Both the position numbers and the translations under genes were made by a program. Positions 43,701-64,000 of a stretch of 64,000 bases of DNA are shown here, in pieces (position 1 is the first letter of the stretch; each line of letters begins with the position of its first letter). The stretch comes from Onchidella celtica (Eukaryota > Mollusca > Gastropoda > Systellommatophora > Onchidiidae). The stretch spans positions 56,059,580-56,123,579 of the forward strand of contig OZ007570.1 in NCBI GenBank assembly GCA_963931925.1. Reading direction: 5' to 3'. Under the pieces are notes generated by a model. That model ran no database searches, had not been told where the DNA came from, and saw only the letters and a program-made list of their open reading frames with translations.

Positions 43701-45514
43701 TGCACATCACTGGCCTTATCAATATGAGACTTGCACATCAGTGGCCTTATCAATATGAGACTTGCACATCAGTGGCCTTATCAATATGAGACTTGCGCAT
43801 CACTGGCCTTATCAATATGAGACTTGCACATCAGTGGCCCTACCGTGAAACTTGGACAAGTGTATTCGTACAACTGCTGAGGACAACTTTTTTTTTTTTT
43901 AAATATCTTTCTTAAAGGACTTTTATTATTGTTTCCCCTTTTAACTAAAGGAGAGCACAGAGGGAAAGCAGGTGACAGTACAAGCCTTATGCTTCAAATG
44001 TTTGTAACTAAAAATGTATATATCATATTATCAAGGAAGTAAGGCCTCCAATGTAATCGTGAAAGAGATATTAACCGCTGAGCCTTAAATTCTGTAAAAT
44101 AACATGTTACGCATAGAAGGACGTAAAGGTGTAAAGTGGGCATATTTTAAACGTTCTTGAAGTGAGCTATTTTTAATACTTTAGTTGATTTTGAGCCACA
44201 GCTGAGTGTGAACAGAAGAAAGTGTTTCGAGCAGAGCCATGCTACTATTATACTAGACTGCGCACGGCACCTAGGCGCAGTGACTCCACACATGGAGGGC
44301 TCAGCGGCCATTACAATATATAGCAAAATAACGCTCGAGAAACTGATCATTGCCAATTTGCCCCAGATTACTGTCTTTATTTATTCCCGTTCAATGAAGG
44401 GAACAAATGCTAGTTAGAAATAAAAATGTAAATCAAAATTTTAAACACTTAAATGACTATTTTTTAAAATTAGCGTGAGTAGAAAATTTCATCATCTCTT
44501 TTCGGTAACTTGGATCTGTCGTGTATTTAGAGAACAGAAAAATAACTGAGAATGAGATCTATGCAAGAAACTGAAAGAGACGACGGTATGAAAAGAAAAA
44601 AAAGTGGTTTGAGTGAAAGTTGGTCTGACAAAAATCAGAGAGGCGAAGAAAAACAACACAACAATATAATGTGGCGCATGATAGTGTGGGTGAAAGACAA
44701 GAAAATAGGGCGCAGATAGGGAGGATGAGTGAAAGACAACAGTGGAACAAAAATTGTTTATGCTGTTTCGCACTTTCAGATCATAACCATCATTTTTATT
44801 TTTATTTTACTTATTACTTTTCATAATCCATCCTTTTTCCTTTCTATCGCCACCGTAGGTAGGTAAGTAGGTAAGTAGTAGTGGGTAGGTAGATAGGTTG
44901 ACAGGTAGGTAGGTGGGTAGGTAGGTAAGTCGGTAGGTGGTAGGCAGGTAGGTGGTAGGTAGGTAGGTAGGTAGGTAGGTTGACAGGTAGGTAGATAGGT
45001 AGGTAGGTAGGTAGTAGGTAGGTAGGTAGGTTGACAGGTCGGTAGATAGGTAGGTAGGTAGTAGGTAGGTAGGTAGGTAGGTTGACAGGAAGGTAGATAG
45101 GTAGGTAGGTAGGGAGGTAGGTAAGTAGGTACATAGACAGATAGATAAAGAGACAGACAGAGAGACGGGGAGAAAAAATATACGTGCAAATTTGTGCATT
45201 CTCGTACTGAAATGATAACACATGATCAGCAAACCTAAATACAATGGGTGAATAGTTTCACCTTCTCTATTTATTCAACGAAATTACGTTTTCTTCGTTA
45301 GAGAAAAATCAATTGATAAAGTAAAATGAAATAAGAGATAAATATAATTGACTGGTACAGCGAAAAAGGAGTGAATGTTATTTTTTTCTCACCTGTCAAG
45401 TCCCGAGACAGACACAAATCTCAGTGACATGATTATTGCCAGAATCACCAACAAATTCATGGGTTTGAAACAGTTCAAATTCGTTGCCAGGCTGGGTGTG
45501 CTTGAGATGGCCAT
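40483..45514 (-). CDS. Secreted PAN/apple + C-type lectin domain protein (four exons)
   Basis: Join, minus: 45514-45393, 43632-43379, 42204-42031, 40703-40483; 771 nt, 256 residues; phases 2, 1, 1 agree; all introns GT-AG. Residues 1-38 are an N-terminus with a hydrophobic signal (MNLLVILAIIMSLRFVSVSG); initiation at the inner Met (45460) is equally plausible. A PAN/apple-like domain spans about 50-125 (C73, C77, C83, C95, C98). A C-type lectin domain spans 127-256 with the expected cysteines (C127/C138, C156/C255, C231/C247), a WTG core at 191-193, a QPD motif at 220-222, E229 and N243-D244. QPD with E and ND suggests Ca2+-dependent galactose-type binding (family knowledge). Likely role: secreted lectin in recognition or adhesion (inference). 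No gene name assigned. Confidence 0.85.
41816..41851 (+). mobile_element. Helitron-like 3' terminus (copy 1)
   Basis: 'tatcccggataaggtcgggt' followed by 'acctcatctag' then T: a short GC-rich stem (CCCG...CGGG) and a CTAG end followed by T, as at Helitron 3' ends. Two close relatives lie at 50915 and 57818. Confidence 0.5.
42031..42204 (-). CDS. PAN-lectin exon 3: first half of the C-type lectin fold
   Basis: (E)CDATYVRQVNKCLEFHPTAK ... AQQVCNSHGRRLVEFST: long-form CTLD start (C-x10-C), helix 1, and the typical G-x-R-L-V motif. The acceptor is gcacattcccag and the donor GTAAGT, phase 1. Confidence 0.9.
42248..42744. mobile_element. Foldback element (intron 2 of the lectin gene)
   Basis: The outer arms share CATAATCGTCA and CACCGTTCCCTAA blocks in inverted orientation (left 42248-42290, right 42714-42744). 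Inner arms pair 'gctccgctcagctgttttta' with an inverted relative near 42455-42480. No ORF inside. Superfamily unclear. Confidence 0.6.
43379..43632 (-). CDS. PAN-lectin exon 2: PAN/apple domain
   Basis: (R)HLEFVPESYLYAGYRKYVVL ... five cysteines ... DAYVIKN(E). The acceptor is tttcttttcag and the donor GTATGT, phase 1. The 'C-x3-C-x5-C-x-x-F-x-Y' spacing is PAN-like. Confidence 0.83.
43694..43852. repeat. 31-bp minisatellite, 5 units (intron 1 of the lectin gene)
   Basis: The unit 'atgagacttgcacatcagtg' then 'gccttatcaat' repeats with a 31-nt period and few substitutions (agtgg/actgg, gcacat/gcgcat). Confidence 0.92.
44850..45140. repeat. (GGTA)n-type tetranucleotide array
   Basis: About 290 bp of 'ggtaggta' with a higher-order pattern: 'ggttgacaggtaggtagata' recurs four or more times inside the array. 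Minus-strand frames of Tyr-Leu-Pro-Thr are artefacts of this repeat. Lies in lectin intron 1. Confidence 0.95.
45393..45514 (-). CDS. PAN-lectin exon 1: signal peptide
   Basis: MAISSTPSLATNLNCFKP then MNLLVILAIIMSLRFVSVSG then LD(R). The donor is GTGAGA, phase 2. The hydrophobic run supports secretion. The stretch before the first ATG resembles an acceptor (tttgttcag), so a 5' UTR exon may exist further upstream. Confidence 0.75.
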
Positions 45515-48282
45515 GTCTGAACAAAGTGTGCAAAGTGGCAAGTCACAAGTTCTATTATCGCAATACACTGGAATATCCCATCGCTAATTGTCCAGTTGTC
45601 TGGGCTTTGAAATCATCCAGACAATAATTGGCCGTAGATTCACGACTGTATGAGAAAGAAGAACTCGATGGCATAAAAACTAAATTGCGAAATGAAGAAA
45701 ACACGATGAAGAGAGTTAAAACAACAACAATCCAAAAGGGCAATTCCAATTCTCCACCAAAAAGATCTCATAGTGATAAGGGCTGTCTGGTTTTTATTCT
45801 CAAATGAAAAAGAGGGTTTAATATTTACCATTAATGCAAACCAGCCTTATCTTGCTCCTCGGAGATCTCAAACACGTGGGAAAAAAATAATAAAATAAAA
45901 TGCTGTTGTTTTTTTTCCTCCAAGAACAAATCGACATGCCATTAAAAAAATTAATGACGTAGAACATTCATGTTATCACCAAAAGATATCAGGAATGAAT
46001 CTCATCGAGTGATCACTTGAAAAGGTCGGAAACTCGAAATCCCCGGTCAATATATGTTAGGACATCAGCACTCATTCCTTTCCTGCGTGCGCTTTTGTGT
46101 CAGCACGTTCCAGTTATGTCACCAAAAATTATGATGTAAACCGATGTACAACATTCCGCCGCTAATTTATATATACAAATAGCGCAAAGATTCGACGAAG
46201 TACGTGTTCCGTGATGTCAAAGGAAATACACATTCTCCTAGTGCATTGTTTAATTTGCGTCACAAAAATCAAAGATACCAGATATAATAAGACTGAAACA
46301 CCCTTTTGCCTCAAAGAAAATCGTGCATACAATTTGCGCGCTGATCGGGGGGGGGGGGGCCCATATGGCTTGTGTGAAAAGAATGCTTTATATAATTATT
46401 ATTTAATGATGTAGATTGGAAAAAAAAAAGCCAGACTTTTCCTGCATCAGTATGCGTTATAATCACAAAATAGGTGGCTTCTGTCAAGACCAACAGCAAT
46501 AGCTGAACAGTAAACAAAATTCAACATTTTTCTATCTTGGCTTTGTAAAATACGGCATTGTTCATGACTTCCGATCGTTCGCCACGAGGTGGCAGTGCGC
46601 AATCTGTGAACGCTAAACGTGCTAGCTACCTCATCTTGTTGTATCTAGTATATCTTTGCTAAAATTATGATTTAAACCTTATGCAATGTTCTTCAGTCAC
46701 TTTGAGGACGAATAATTTCTGTAAGAAATACCACCTCTGAGACCTCTGATGGAACCAATCCACGTAAATTCAATTTTTAGATAAAAAAAACAACAAAAAA
46801 ACGATTGAGTCATGTGAGCTCGTGTACGTTATTGTTGGCGTGTCCTGTTCCGTGCCTTTGTAATGCAGTTTCTTCAACGTCCTGGAAGCAAACTTGCTGT
46901 AATCATTAATATAAACATGATAACTTCCCCAAAACACAAAACACAAACTACGAACCGTTGAATTCCCTTCTATCTATAAAATGGTCCAAAAACAAGAATG
47001 GGGTAAACCAAAATAAATAGCCAAGCAAATCAAAAAGAGATGGCATGATGAAAGAATGAAGCATATCAGCTTTTACGTTGTGTAATCTTAATACTAACAG
47101 CAACCTAACATTTTAAGCAGATATACCAAAAAGGATACATCAGAACATTGTCCACAATCATATTTTATGACATCGATTTCATTATCCCAGACTTGGGATA
47201 GCACCATCACTTCTCTTGCTTTATGCCACGCAAGTTCATGAATTTTCTGTGATGATTCAAGAATTGAAAAATTATACCACGGAATTCGGCCAGCACGATT
47301 CTATGATTACTTTAAAAAAAAAAAGGAGGCTAAATTTTTTCATTTCTGTCTTCGAAATTTGAGCCGATTTTGCATAATTTTTTATTGGTTTGCTTGTGTG
47401 CTTTAACAGTCGTTTTTTTCTTGTGTTTTGGCCGTTCTCGAAAACGAAAAGAGACGAAGAACTGCACGAAATGGAAAGGAAATAAAAAAAACACCAAGCA
47501 CAAAGCACAATTTTGAGAAGTACCAGCGCCAGTTTTCTTCAAAATTCACAAAATTTTATGAGCAGAAAACGGACGCCTTTTCTCTTAGTGAATATGTGTC
47601 TATGTGTGCTTGTGTATGTGAATGTGTGTATATGTGGGTGTATGTGTGTGTGTTTGTGTGTATGTTGTCGCTCGCGTCTGTGCGTGTCTTATGGGCCGAA
47701 TCGGCTGCTTTCTTGTTTACGTAAAAGATGACAGAATTTTTTCTGTTTGAACGAAACTACGGAATTATTATTTTTTTTTTTCTCTGTACAGAAGATTCCG
47801 GGCGGCATAATCAACCGTTATGCAATATTTATTTAATCACAATCTTTTCCTATGGCCAGGAGATAAGAAAAGAATCTCTTCACCCTCATTCTTTCGTTTA
47901 ATGACATAATAATTATGTACCCTTTGGCGTCTTTGAACATTTTGAACATTGCTCCACCCCCTCCCCCCCCCCCCCCCCCACTTTTCTTTTTTTTTCTTTC
48001 AGACCAGAGAAAAAATGCTTTGGCCACAGGTGAAGTTTTCAAATTTTCAAATGATGGAGGAATTTCACCGATTTCAGATTTTTCCTACTTGTCAATAAAA
48101 ATCAGTGGTAACATAATAATATCCTGGAACTTCAAATCGAAGGTTGGTTCTAATACCATGGAAAATTTGGGTTGGCCTCACACTAAGCAGTTGCCTAAGG
48201 GTGCCTGAGAACCGGGATGAATGGAGGAAGCTTGTTGCGAAATCTTCTGTGACGCCCCGTTGGTATTCTAAGACTCCGGGGG

Positions 48283-48287
48283 GGGGG

Positions 48288-48351
<64 letters not shown>

Positions 48352-48370
48352 AAGAGAGAGAAAGAGAGAC
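48283..48370. repeat. (GA)n microsatellite
   Basis: Nearly uninterrupted GA dinucleotides following a G run. Confidence 0.95.
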
Positions 48371-48479
48371 ATAATTATAGCACGATATAGAACTAAGATA
48401 TTCAATTGTGAAATTATAATTCCATTCCTACAACATCACGTTTCTCAGTTACAACAACAACTTCATACGTTTGAATCAG

Positions 48480-48785
48480 CAGCTTCACAGTTTGTGAAAC
48501 ACACAAAAAAACGGGAATTCTTCAAGTTTTAGTTAATACAACCAGAAATTAAATAATTACAGACTGGCACATAAATGAAAAACGAACCAAATTTCACAAC
48601 TTGTAAAAACGGTAAACGGGAATACTTTAAGTTTTTGATAATCACAATTTTAGATAATCAGTAAAAACAACAACCACAACAACTGAATTTTACTGTTTTG
48701 TAAAAACAGAAAATGGGAATTCCTTCAGTCTTGGTTATTCACAAATCAAATAATTACAAAACCAGCATACAAATAAATAACGAGC
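48480..48785. repeat. Degenerate ~100-bp tandem repeat, three units
   Basis: Anchors 'cgggaattcttcaagtttta', 'cgggaatactttaagttttt' and 'tgggaattccttcagtcttg' lie about 100 bp apart, each preceded by 'gtaaaaac/gtgaaac' and followed by 'aaataattac'-like sequence. Confidence 0.65.
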
Positions 48786-50914
48786 TGAGACGAATAAACA
48801 GATGGTATATCATGAAAAACACCTGGTAAATCAACTATAGCCAGTACCTGCCACAATGACACTATTCCATATGTAAAACCCGTCAGAGAGACCCTGGGTT
48901 TAGGACCAAAATGTTTTGTGCCGTGGACATAACTATTATAATTAATGAGCAAATAAAAACCTAAAAGGGAATCAATATTTAATTGTGGCTCTTTTTACAG
49001 TACAAGCGTGCTGGATTTCCCCCTATGAAAGTTCTTTGGACTGTTTAATTAAAGCATCGAGACAATCAAAGAAAGGTTTTAGGTCTCTGGTCCGGTGATA
49101 CGTCACTTTGCCCCTGACCCCTCTCCCCCAGCTTTATATTTATTTTTTTCAATGATCGACCCCCCCTCGGGAGATTGTATTTTTTTTTATTTCACCATCC
49201 TACGCAGGGCTAAAATACAATGGATAACAATGTCTGAGTAATTTTTTTGTTTTGTTGAATCATAGGAAGATCCTTGCTTTCCCATTGAAGAAAATAAAGA
49301 TAAAATGTATATGTGTGTATATGTCTGTCTGTATGTATGTGTGTGTGTGTGTGTGTATGTGTGTCTGCTTGCGTGCTTTTGTATACAGACATGTCTTTAT
49401 TTTCAATTTCAAAAGAAATAGCTTAGACTCCGGCCATAATATAATGGTTCGGGATTGCCATTTTGGATCCGAAATGATCCGTCCCCGGTAACTGTAAAAA
49501 TAAATAAATAACACAAAAAAAAGTAACTGTTGGCAGATTGTTGGAGATGCAGCACACGTAAAGGAAAATGATGTTTTGGGATTAAGATACTCAGTTTTGG
49601 ATCTGAAATGAAAATACCTGTCCTCTGTAGTTGCCTTCGTTTATCGTTTTATAATTATCTTTTGAGAGGTTCAGAATTTCTCCTGAGAGAAATAAATTGG
49701 ACAACAGATGTTTAATCAGCGGCTACATTTTCAAAGCCAATAAAGGAGATAACTTCGGGGACAATAATAAAAAAAACAATTTAAAAAATGATAAAATTTT
49801 TTAAAAATCATTAAAGACACTGTAATATTTAATCAGCAAATAGGAAAGGAAAAAGTATGTGGCAAAGCCTCGTCCAAGAAATAATACACAAACGATGCAG
49901 TAAAACGCAAATGAAAAGGAGAGACAAGTGAAGCTTTCAATGGCCTGATCTTCCTCAGGAATAAAATGTTTTTTTTTCTATTTGCCATAGTTTGACATTG
50001 CCTCAAGCTTTACTGTGACCCCATAGATTTTCTGTTTTTAAAATTTTTTAAAAATAATATGTCTAATCGGCTGAGGGACAAAGGTTAACGTTCAGAAAAC
50101 TGGATGACAACAAACAGTCTATCAGTACAGACATCATTATTTTGTCCTTCCACTCAGACCCGATCGCAGGTACGCATTACCGGTACATGTACCTACATGT
50201 GGGTTTTTATGTCCCAGGTAAGAAAGGGGAGCTCTGGAAACCGCTAGAGCGAGACGGCACCAGTCCATTGGCCCTCTGACGTTGGTGGGATTTAGCCCTG
50301 ATGAGCTTCTAGTAGTACCCGAGTAAATGCTTCATCTAATTTGACAGGATCCAGGAGCGCGACCATAAGGAGGGCCACTTTCGTGATGTACCGATAATAT
50401 TATTTATCTAGAAAAATGTGTCCTAAGGAAAACTTAATAAAAACTAGTGAATAAAAACATAGTATAAGAATCAACACGTATGAAAACAAGCAGAAAGCAT
50501 AATTATCAGGCTTGGAAAAAATCTATATAAAAAAACAGCAAGGAAAAAAAATTCACTGCTGCGAGGAAGAAATGCCCAGACTTGAAAAAATTACATGTGA
50601 AAGATAGTTCTTTTTGCTACTGTGTCTATTCCTTTGACACGAAAGCGAAGTATCGTAATTTTGTAACAAAAGAAAATAGGCCTAAAAATATCGAATAATG
50701 CATTCTCCTCAACAATGATGGCCTCCCTCCTGCCTTTGTTTTGTTTCGACTTTAAACTTCCGGTTGCGTTTCAAAGTTTGAAGGCATGAGTTTCTGTGCC
50801 GTCTGCCTTAAGCACGGGCCATGCGGGTGTTACTGTGCCAGTTGTGAGTTGTTTTCTGCCCAGATCTACATAATCTGTGTGCCGATTTTCCGTGTTGTTT
50901 TCTAGATAAAGATA

Positions 50915-50949
50915 TTTCTCCCCGGCAGGGCCGGGTAACTCAGCCAGTA
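50915..50949 (+). mobile_element. Helitron-like 3' terminus (copy 2)
   Basis: 'ccccggcagggccgggtaac' then 'tcagccag' then T. The stem CCCGGC-agg-GCCGGG is perfect. The terminal CTAG has become CCAG. Confidence 0.45.
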
Positions 50950-51748
50950 TATTTAACAAAAAGCAACATTTTGCGAGATAATAATAGAATTATTGAATAA
51001 TAAAGCTAAATCTACAGGATTAATTAAAAAAAAGATTGAGGTCTGTGGTGCATGTGTGTTTATGTCACGGTTGCAAGAGTGCTTTCACTCATTCAAAGTT
51101 AACCGTTAGATTCACACTGCTGAAATGTCTTTATAATGTCTCCACCAAAAAAACCCAAAAAGAAACAAAACAGTTTTTTGGGTTTTTTTTTTTGTGGGTG
51201 GGTGGGTGCTAAAGAAATAGTAAACCTGCAAGTAAAATATTTCATGAATATGACATAAATTCAAGCAATGACATATTTACATGTAGGCCCAATTACATCT
51301 GCTTCAACAAGGATAGATGATTTTATGGCACCTTGCATAACCCATTCCTTTGCTTTCTTTCAATCTTGTCTGTAGAAGTTCCCGAGCAACACAGAAAAAA
51401 AAAAGAAGAGATTAAAATGTCGAAAGTAGTTGATGTCTTTTTTAGTTTGTTTTGAATTTTTTTTTTTTATCTTGGAAATCATCACGCAATCTTTTATACA
51501 TCATGCTGCATTACAAAGCCTGACTATGTACACTCTTCAGATTATAGTTGACGTTGTTGTTTGATTCTCTGTGTTACAAGTTCCATCTCCAAAGGGTCTC
51601 CAGTTCCGGACAGTCTGTACACGATGCAAAACGATAGCACTGACTTGTGTGTGTTCGTGGGGGGGGGGGGGGTTGGTGTAATCGCAGAAGCACATACATT
51701 GGGTGGACGAGAGAAGTGTGTGTGTATGTTTTTGGGGGGGGGGGATAA

Positions 51749-51961
51749 GGGAGGTATCATACTAAGCCCGGCCAGACACAGTCAGATGCTGGCAAACAAG
51801 AAGTGCACACCATAATTTCCTAACTTTTTTTTTAGTAAACCCGGGAAGACCCTATCATACTAAGCCCGGTCAGACACAGTCGGCTTCTGCTATTATTTCT
51901 TTGGGGTCATTTTGCTGGTAGCAACTGGCTGTGTCTGACCGGGCTTAGTGTGATACCTCCC
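51749..51961. mobile_element. Harbinger/Tourist-type MITE with TAA target duplications
   Basis: About 35-40-bp inverted ends (GGGAGGTATCATACTAAGCC... and its complement ...GGCTTAGTGTGATACCTCCC) bounded by TAA at 51746-51748 and 51962-51964, the 3-bp duplication typical of PIF/Harbinger. A third, directly oriented partial copy of the left end lies inside (about 51852-51880), suggesting self-insertion or internal duplication. 213 bp. Confidence 0.85.
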
Positions 51962-52435
51962 TAAGGGTGGCAAAGATCTGCCTTTGAAATCTGGAGTGCC
52001 AGTGTAAGGTCGCTACATTTAGGACCTGTCGGCTTTCTGCAGTTTCAACAAGCATGGCCTTTCTCGCCAGTGGTTGTCTGAATTGACAAGTCATTAGACT
52101 TTGTGTACACTTCAGCAACACGTTTGTGTCTGGATAACGGATTAAACCAACTAATCGACGTGTAAACATTAAATGTTCGAAATGGGACAGCCTTCAAACT
52201 CTGTGACTTACTTCCGATCAGCCCAGAGCCTCGTGTGTTAGTATAAAAATCCCTAACGAGATTGATAAGAAATGTTCCAATATGGCTGTAAGTAGAAAAT
52301 AAGGGTGCACAATAATCATTCGTAAGTGATGTGTAGGTGGGTGGCTGGTGTGCCGAAAATTCTAGAAAAAACGGCAGCTATTGTGTATTGTTCTGAGTGA
52401 AGTGGACCGATAATTCTCTACTACCCAGGGCGATC

Positions 52436-62257
<9,822 letters not shown>

Positions 62258-62519
62258 ATCTTGATAGTGATGTTTTGTAGGTTTTTAAAGTAACACTTGA
62301 CAGAAGCTAGTCACATTACTGAATTTATGGTCGAGGAGCAACAGGATCGTGCATTTGATAACATTGCAACCTACCTACCTGGTGAGATAACTGTTCAAGC
62401 TTTCATGGCAACAAGATGGCGACGAACCTTGTTAACACGAAAGCTGGGTGACCACGCCTTTCCAAATTTTGGTTTGATTTGATTCGACGACAGCGACCAA
62501 AATCCTAGCACACAGGGCA

Positions 62520-62734
62520 TCCACATAAGCGCTCTTCTCTCTGCTCAAAGATCCACATAAGGGTTTTCCTATTTATGGTCCCAGTGACCAGCTGGTTCCA
62601 TATTTGTAGGGTTCGTCCGGCCTTGAATGATTGGAAGGTGATTCCCCATAAATACTCGTCTCCTCGCCCCAAGATCCATTTGAGAGTTTTCCTGCTTAAG
62701 GTCCCAGCGTCCGGCCTTGAATGATTGGAAGGTG
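62520..62734. repeat. Imperfect tandem duplication in the Dlish 3' UTR
   Basis: A 26-nt block starting 'gtccggccttgaatgattgg' is identical at 62615-62640 and 62709-62734. Upstream 'agatccayatragrgttttcct' blocks are duplicated in step. Confidence 0.78.
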
Positions 62735-63110
62735 CATGTGACAGTGACAGTAACTTTTCTTTGTAGTCCGGTGAGCTACTACAGTATGTGGTGAACACTC
62801 TAATCTAATGTTGAACAAGCGTGTAACAAAACAATGTAATTTTGTTGGCATGTGCTTGGCGAAGCAGCTCTATCTTCTGGTTGTTTGAAAGGTTTAAGTG
62901 GATTGACAGATCATCTCGTGATTTCCTGATGTATTCAGCTCTTGTCTGTGTTTGTATGCCTGTCAGTGTGTGTATGTGTGTGTGCGTGTGCGAGCGCACA
63001 TATGTTTGTGTTGTTGATTGTCGAGTTGCCTGAAAAGTAAAGGGGTGAAAAAGGAGGGGGGGGGGGGTAACCTAAAAGAATAGAGAGGACATGACAGAAC
63101 TCCTTATGTA

Positions 63111-63116
63111 AATAAA
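63111..63116 (+). promoter_or_regulatory. Candidate poly(A) signal of Dlish
   Basis: AATAAA about 850 nt after the stop codon. Plausible, but one of several possibilities in AT-rich flank. Confidence 0.3.
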
Positions 63117-64000
63117 CACGTGACTTGTAAATAACTATCAGTGACTTTTTACTTTTTTGCTTGTTGTCTAATGGGTTCTAACAGGGCCATGGGTTTCAAT
63201 GGTTTGGGCCATTATATACATGTATGACTGTGACTGGGTCTGGCTAAATCGAGCTTAAAGTGAACGACCAAATTCCTGAGAAAACCCCTTCAAAGCGGGA
63301 ACCACTTTCTATGCCATTGCGATTTGTTTATAATAACATAAAAGATTAAGCATTTTTTCTGCAGTCAGTTAAAATATTCTGCTTGAAATCGTCCGGGAAA
63401 TATTTTATTTTGATTTTTTTAAAGAGGTATAAAACTGTCACCTTTAGCCCGGTTTTCTCAGATCCACCCGGATATTTTGTAAAATGATGTACAAGTAAAT
63501 ATTTTCCAAAGACATTCAGGGTTTGCTTCATCCGTCCTGCGACCGTAAGGTTTGTCGCAACCTGTGTCTTAGGCAGTTGGCGCTGTACAAATCCAGTTAA
63601 GTTTCCCTTTAAAGAAAACTAATACATGAAATTAAAGGTAACAACGCCGTAGGCATTACATTTCACATTGCGGCATGAATCAACTTGGTAATAGTTATGA
63701 CTACCGTAAAAAATATGATAATTTTTCTGGCATGAAATTCAGCTGTAGTTGTCGTAAGTCTGTGACATCAATTTTTGAGACCATCCTCACTATCATCACC
63801 AAAAAAAAAACTACAACTACAAAGACAGCGCGGTACCATTCCTATCACTATCATCAGTACTGCCTTTCACCGCTATCTCCCTCACCACGAGCTAAAAATA
63901 CGACCACCTCATTTTATCATCACCAGCGCCACCATCATCGCCGTCATTATCACCGCTGTGATCAGAACCGGGCAACAGCTGAGAAACTGAATTAGATCTT

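Larger units (their letters stand above)
45515..51748. other. Intergenic region between the lectin and Dlish genes
   Basis: No exon was recognised. It contains (TG)n runs near 47595-47670 and 49310-49372, a (GA)n run at 48283-48370, a three-unit degenerate repeat at 48480-48785, several G/C homopolymers and a Helitron-like end at 50915. Confidence 0.45.
62258..64000. other. Dlish 3' UTR and downstream flank
   Basis: Contains an imperfect ~94-bp duplication near 62.5-62.74 kb and a candidate poly(A) signal at 63111-63116. A short (TG)n run lies near 62965-62990. No further gene was recognised before the window end. Confidence 0.5.

Noticed and set aside
44807..45244. Long minus-strand frames of Tyr-Leu-Pro-Thr repeats
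   Set aside because: Three overlapping frames all arise from the (GGTA)n array; no codon bias or flanking exons.
47428..47731. Two plus-strand ORFs of 72-98 codons near 47.5 kb
   Set aside because: Cys/Val-rich translation of a (TG)n run; no gene evidence.

Overview
Eukaryotic genomic DNA: AT-rich, intron-rich, and full of microsatellites and short DNA transposons. The gene content points to a lophotrochozoan animal, most likely a mollusc. That is an inference from the kind of genes and repeats present, not from a marker sequence. Three protein-coding genes could be assembled by eye, with splice sites and codon phase agreeing at every junction.

(1) Minus strand, 30348 to 4465: a 17-coding-exon gene for a 1250-residue orthologue of M-phase phosphoprotein 8 (MPHOSPH8/MPP8). 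It has an N-terminal chromodomain, a long Ser/Thr-rich middle, ankyrin repeats and the conserved MPP8 C-terminal domain. In vertebrates MPP8 is the H3K9me3-reading subunit of the HUSH complex, which silences retrotransposons. (2) Minus strand, 45514 to 40483: a four-exon gene for a secreted 256-residue protein with a signal peptide, a PAN/apple domain and a C-type lectin domain carrying a QPD sugar-binding motif. (3) Plus strand, 52436 to 62257: a four-exon gene for a 378-residue, three-SH3 protein that looks like Dlish/Vamana, a Fat/Dachsous-Hippo pathway adaptor. No operon-like linkage is expected or seen; the three genes are independent.

Much of the rest is mobile DNA. Within the MPP8 introns sit a sense-oriented 5'-truncated LINE with a 15-bp target-site duplication, two tRNA-derived SINE copies, a THAP-domain-bearing inverted-repeat element with a hAT-like MITE nested in it, nested TTAA-flanked piggyBac-type elements, another inverted-repeat element near 24.5 kb, a possible 3.1-kb hAT-type element and a degenerate ~208-bp tandem repeat. 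Between 31 and 40 kb lie a hAT-type MITE with an internal hairpin, a 49-bp minisatellite of about 14 units and two more LINE 3' fragments, one with a 12-bp target-site duplication. The lectin gene carries a 31-bp minisatellite and a foldback element in its introns, and a tandem array abuts its stop codon. A Harbinger-type MITE with TAA duplications lies just upstream of the Dlish gene. Dlish intron 1 holds the third THAP element, with its own nested insertion, and several very long simple repeats. Three short Helitron-like 3' termini are scattered from 41 to 58 kb.

The strongest biological theme is a transposon-silencing (HUSH) gene in an invertebrate whose own introns are loaded with transposons, including a LINE in sense orientation. 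No tRNA, rRNA or CRISPR array was found.
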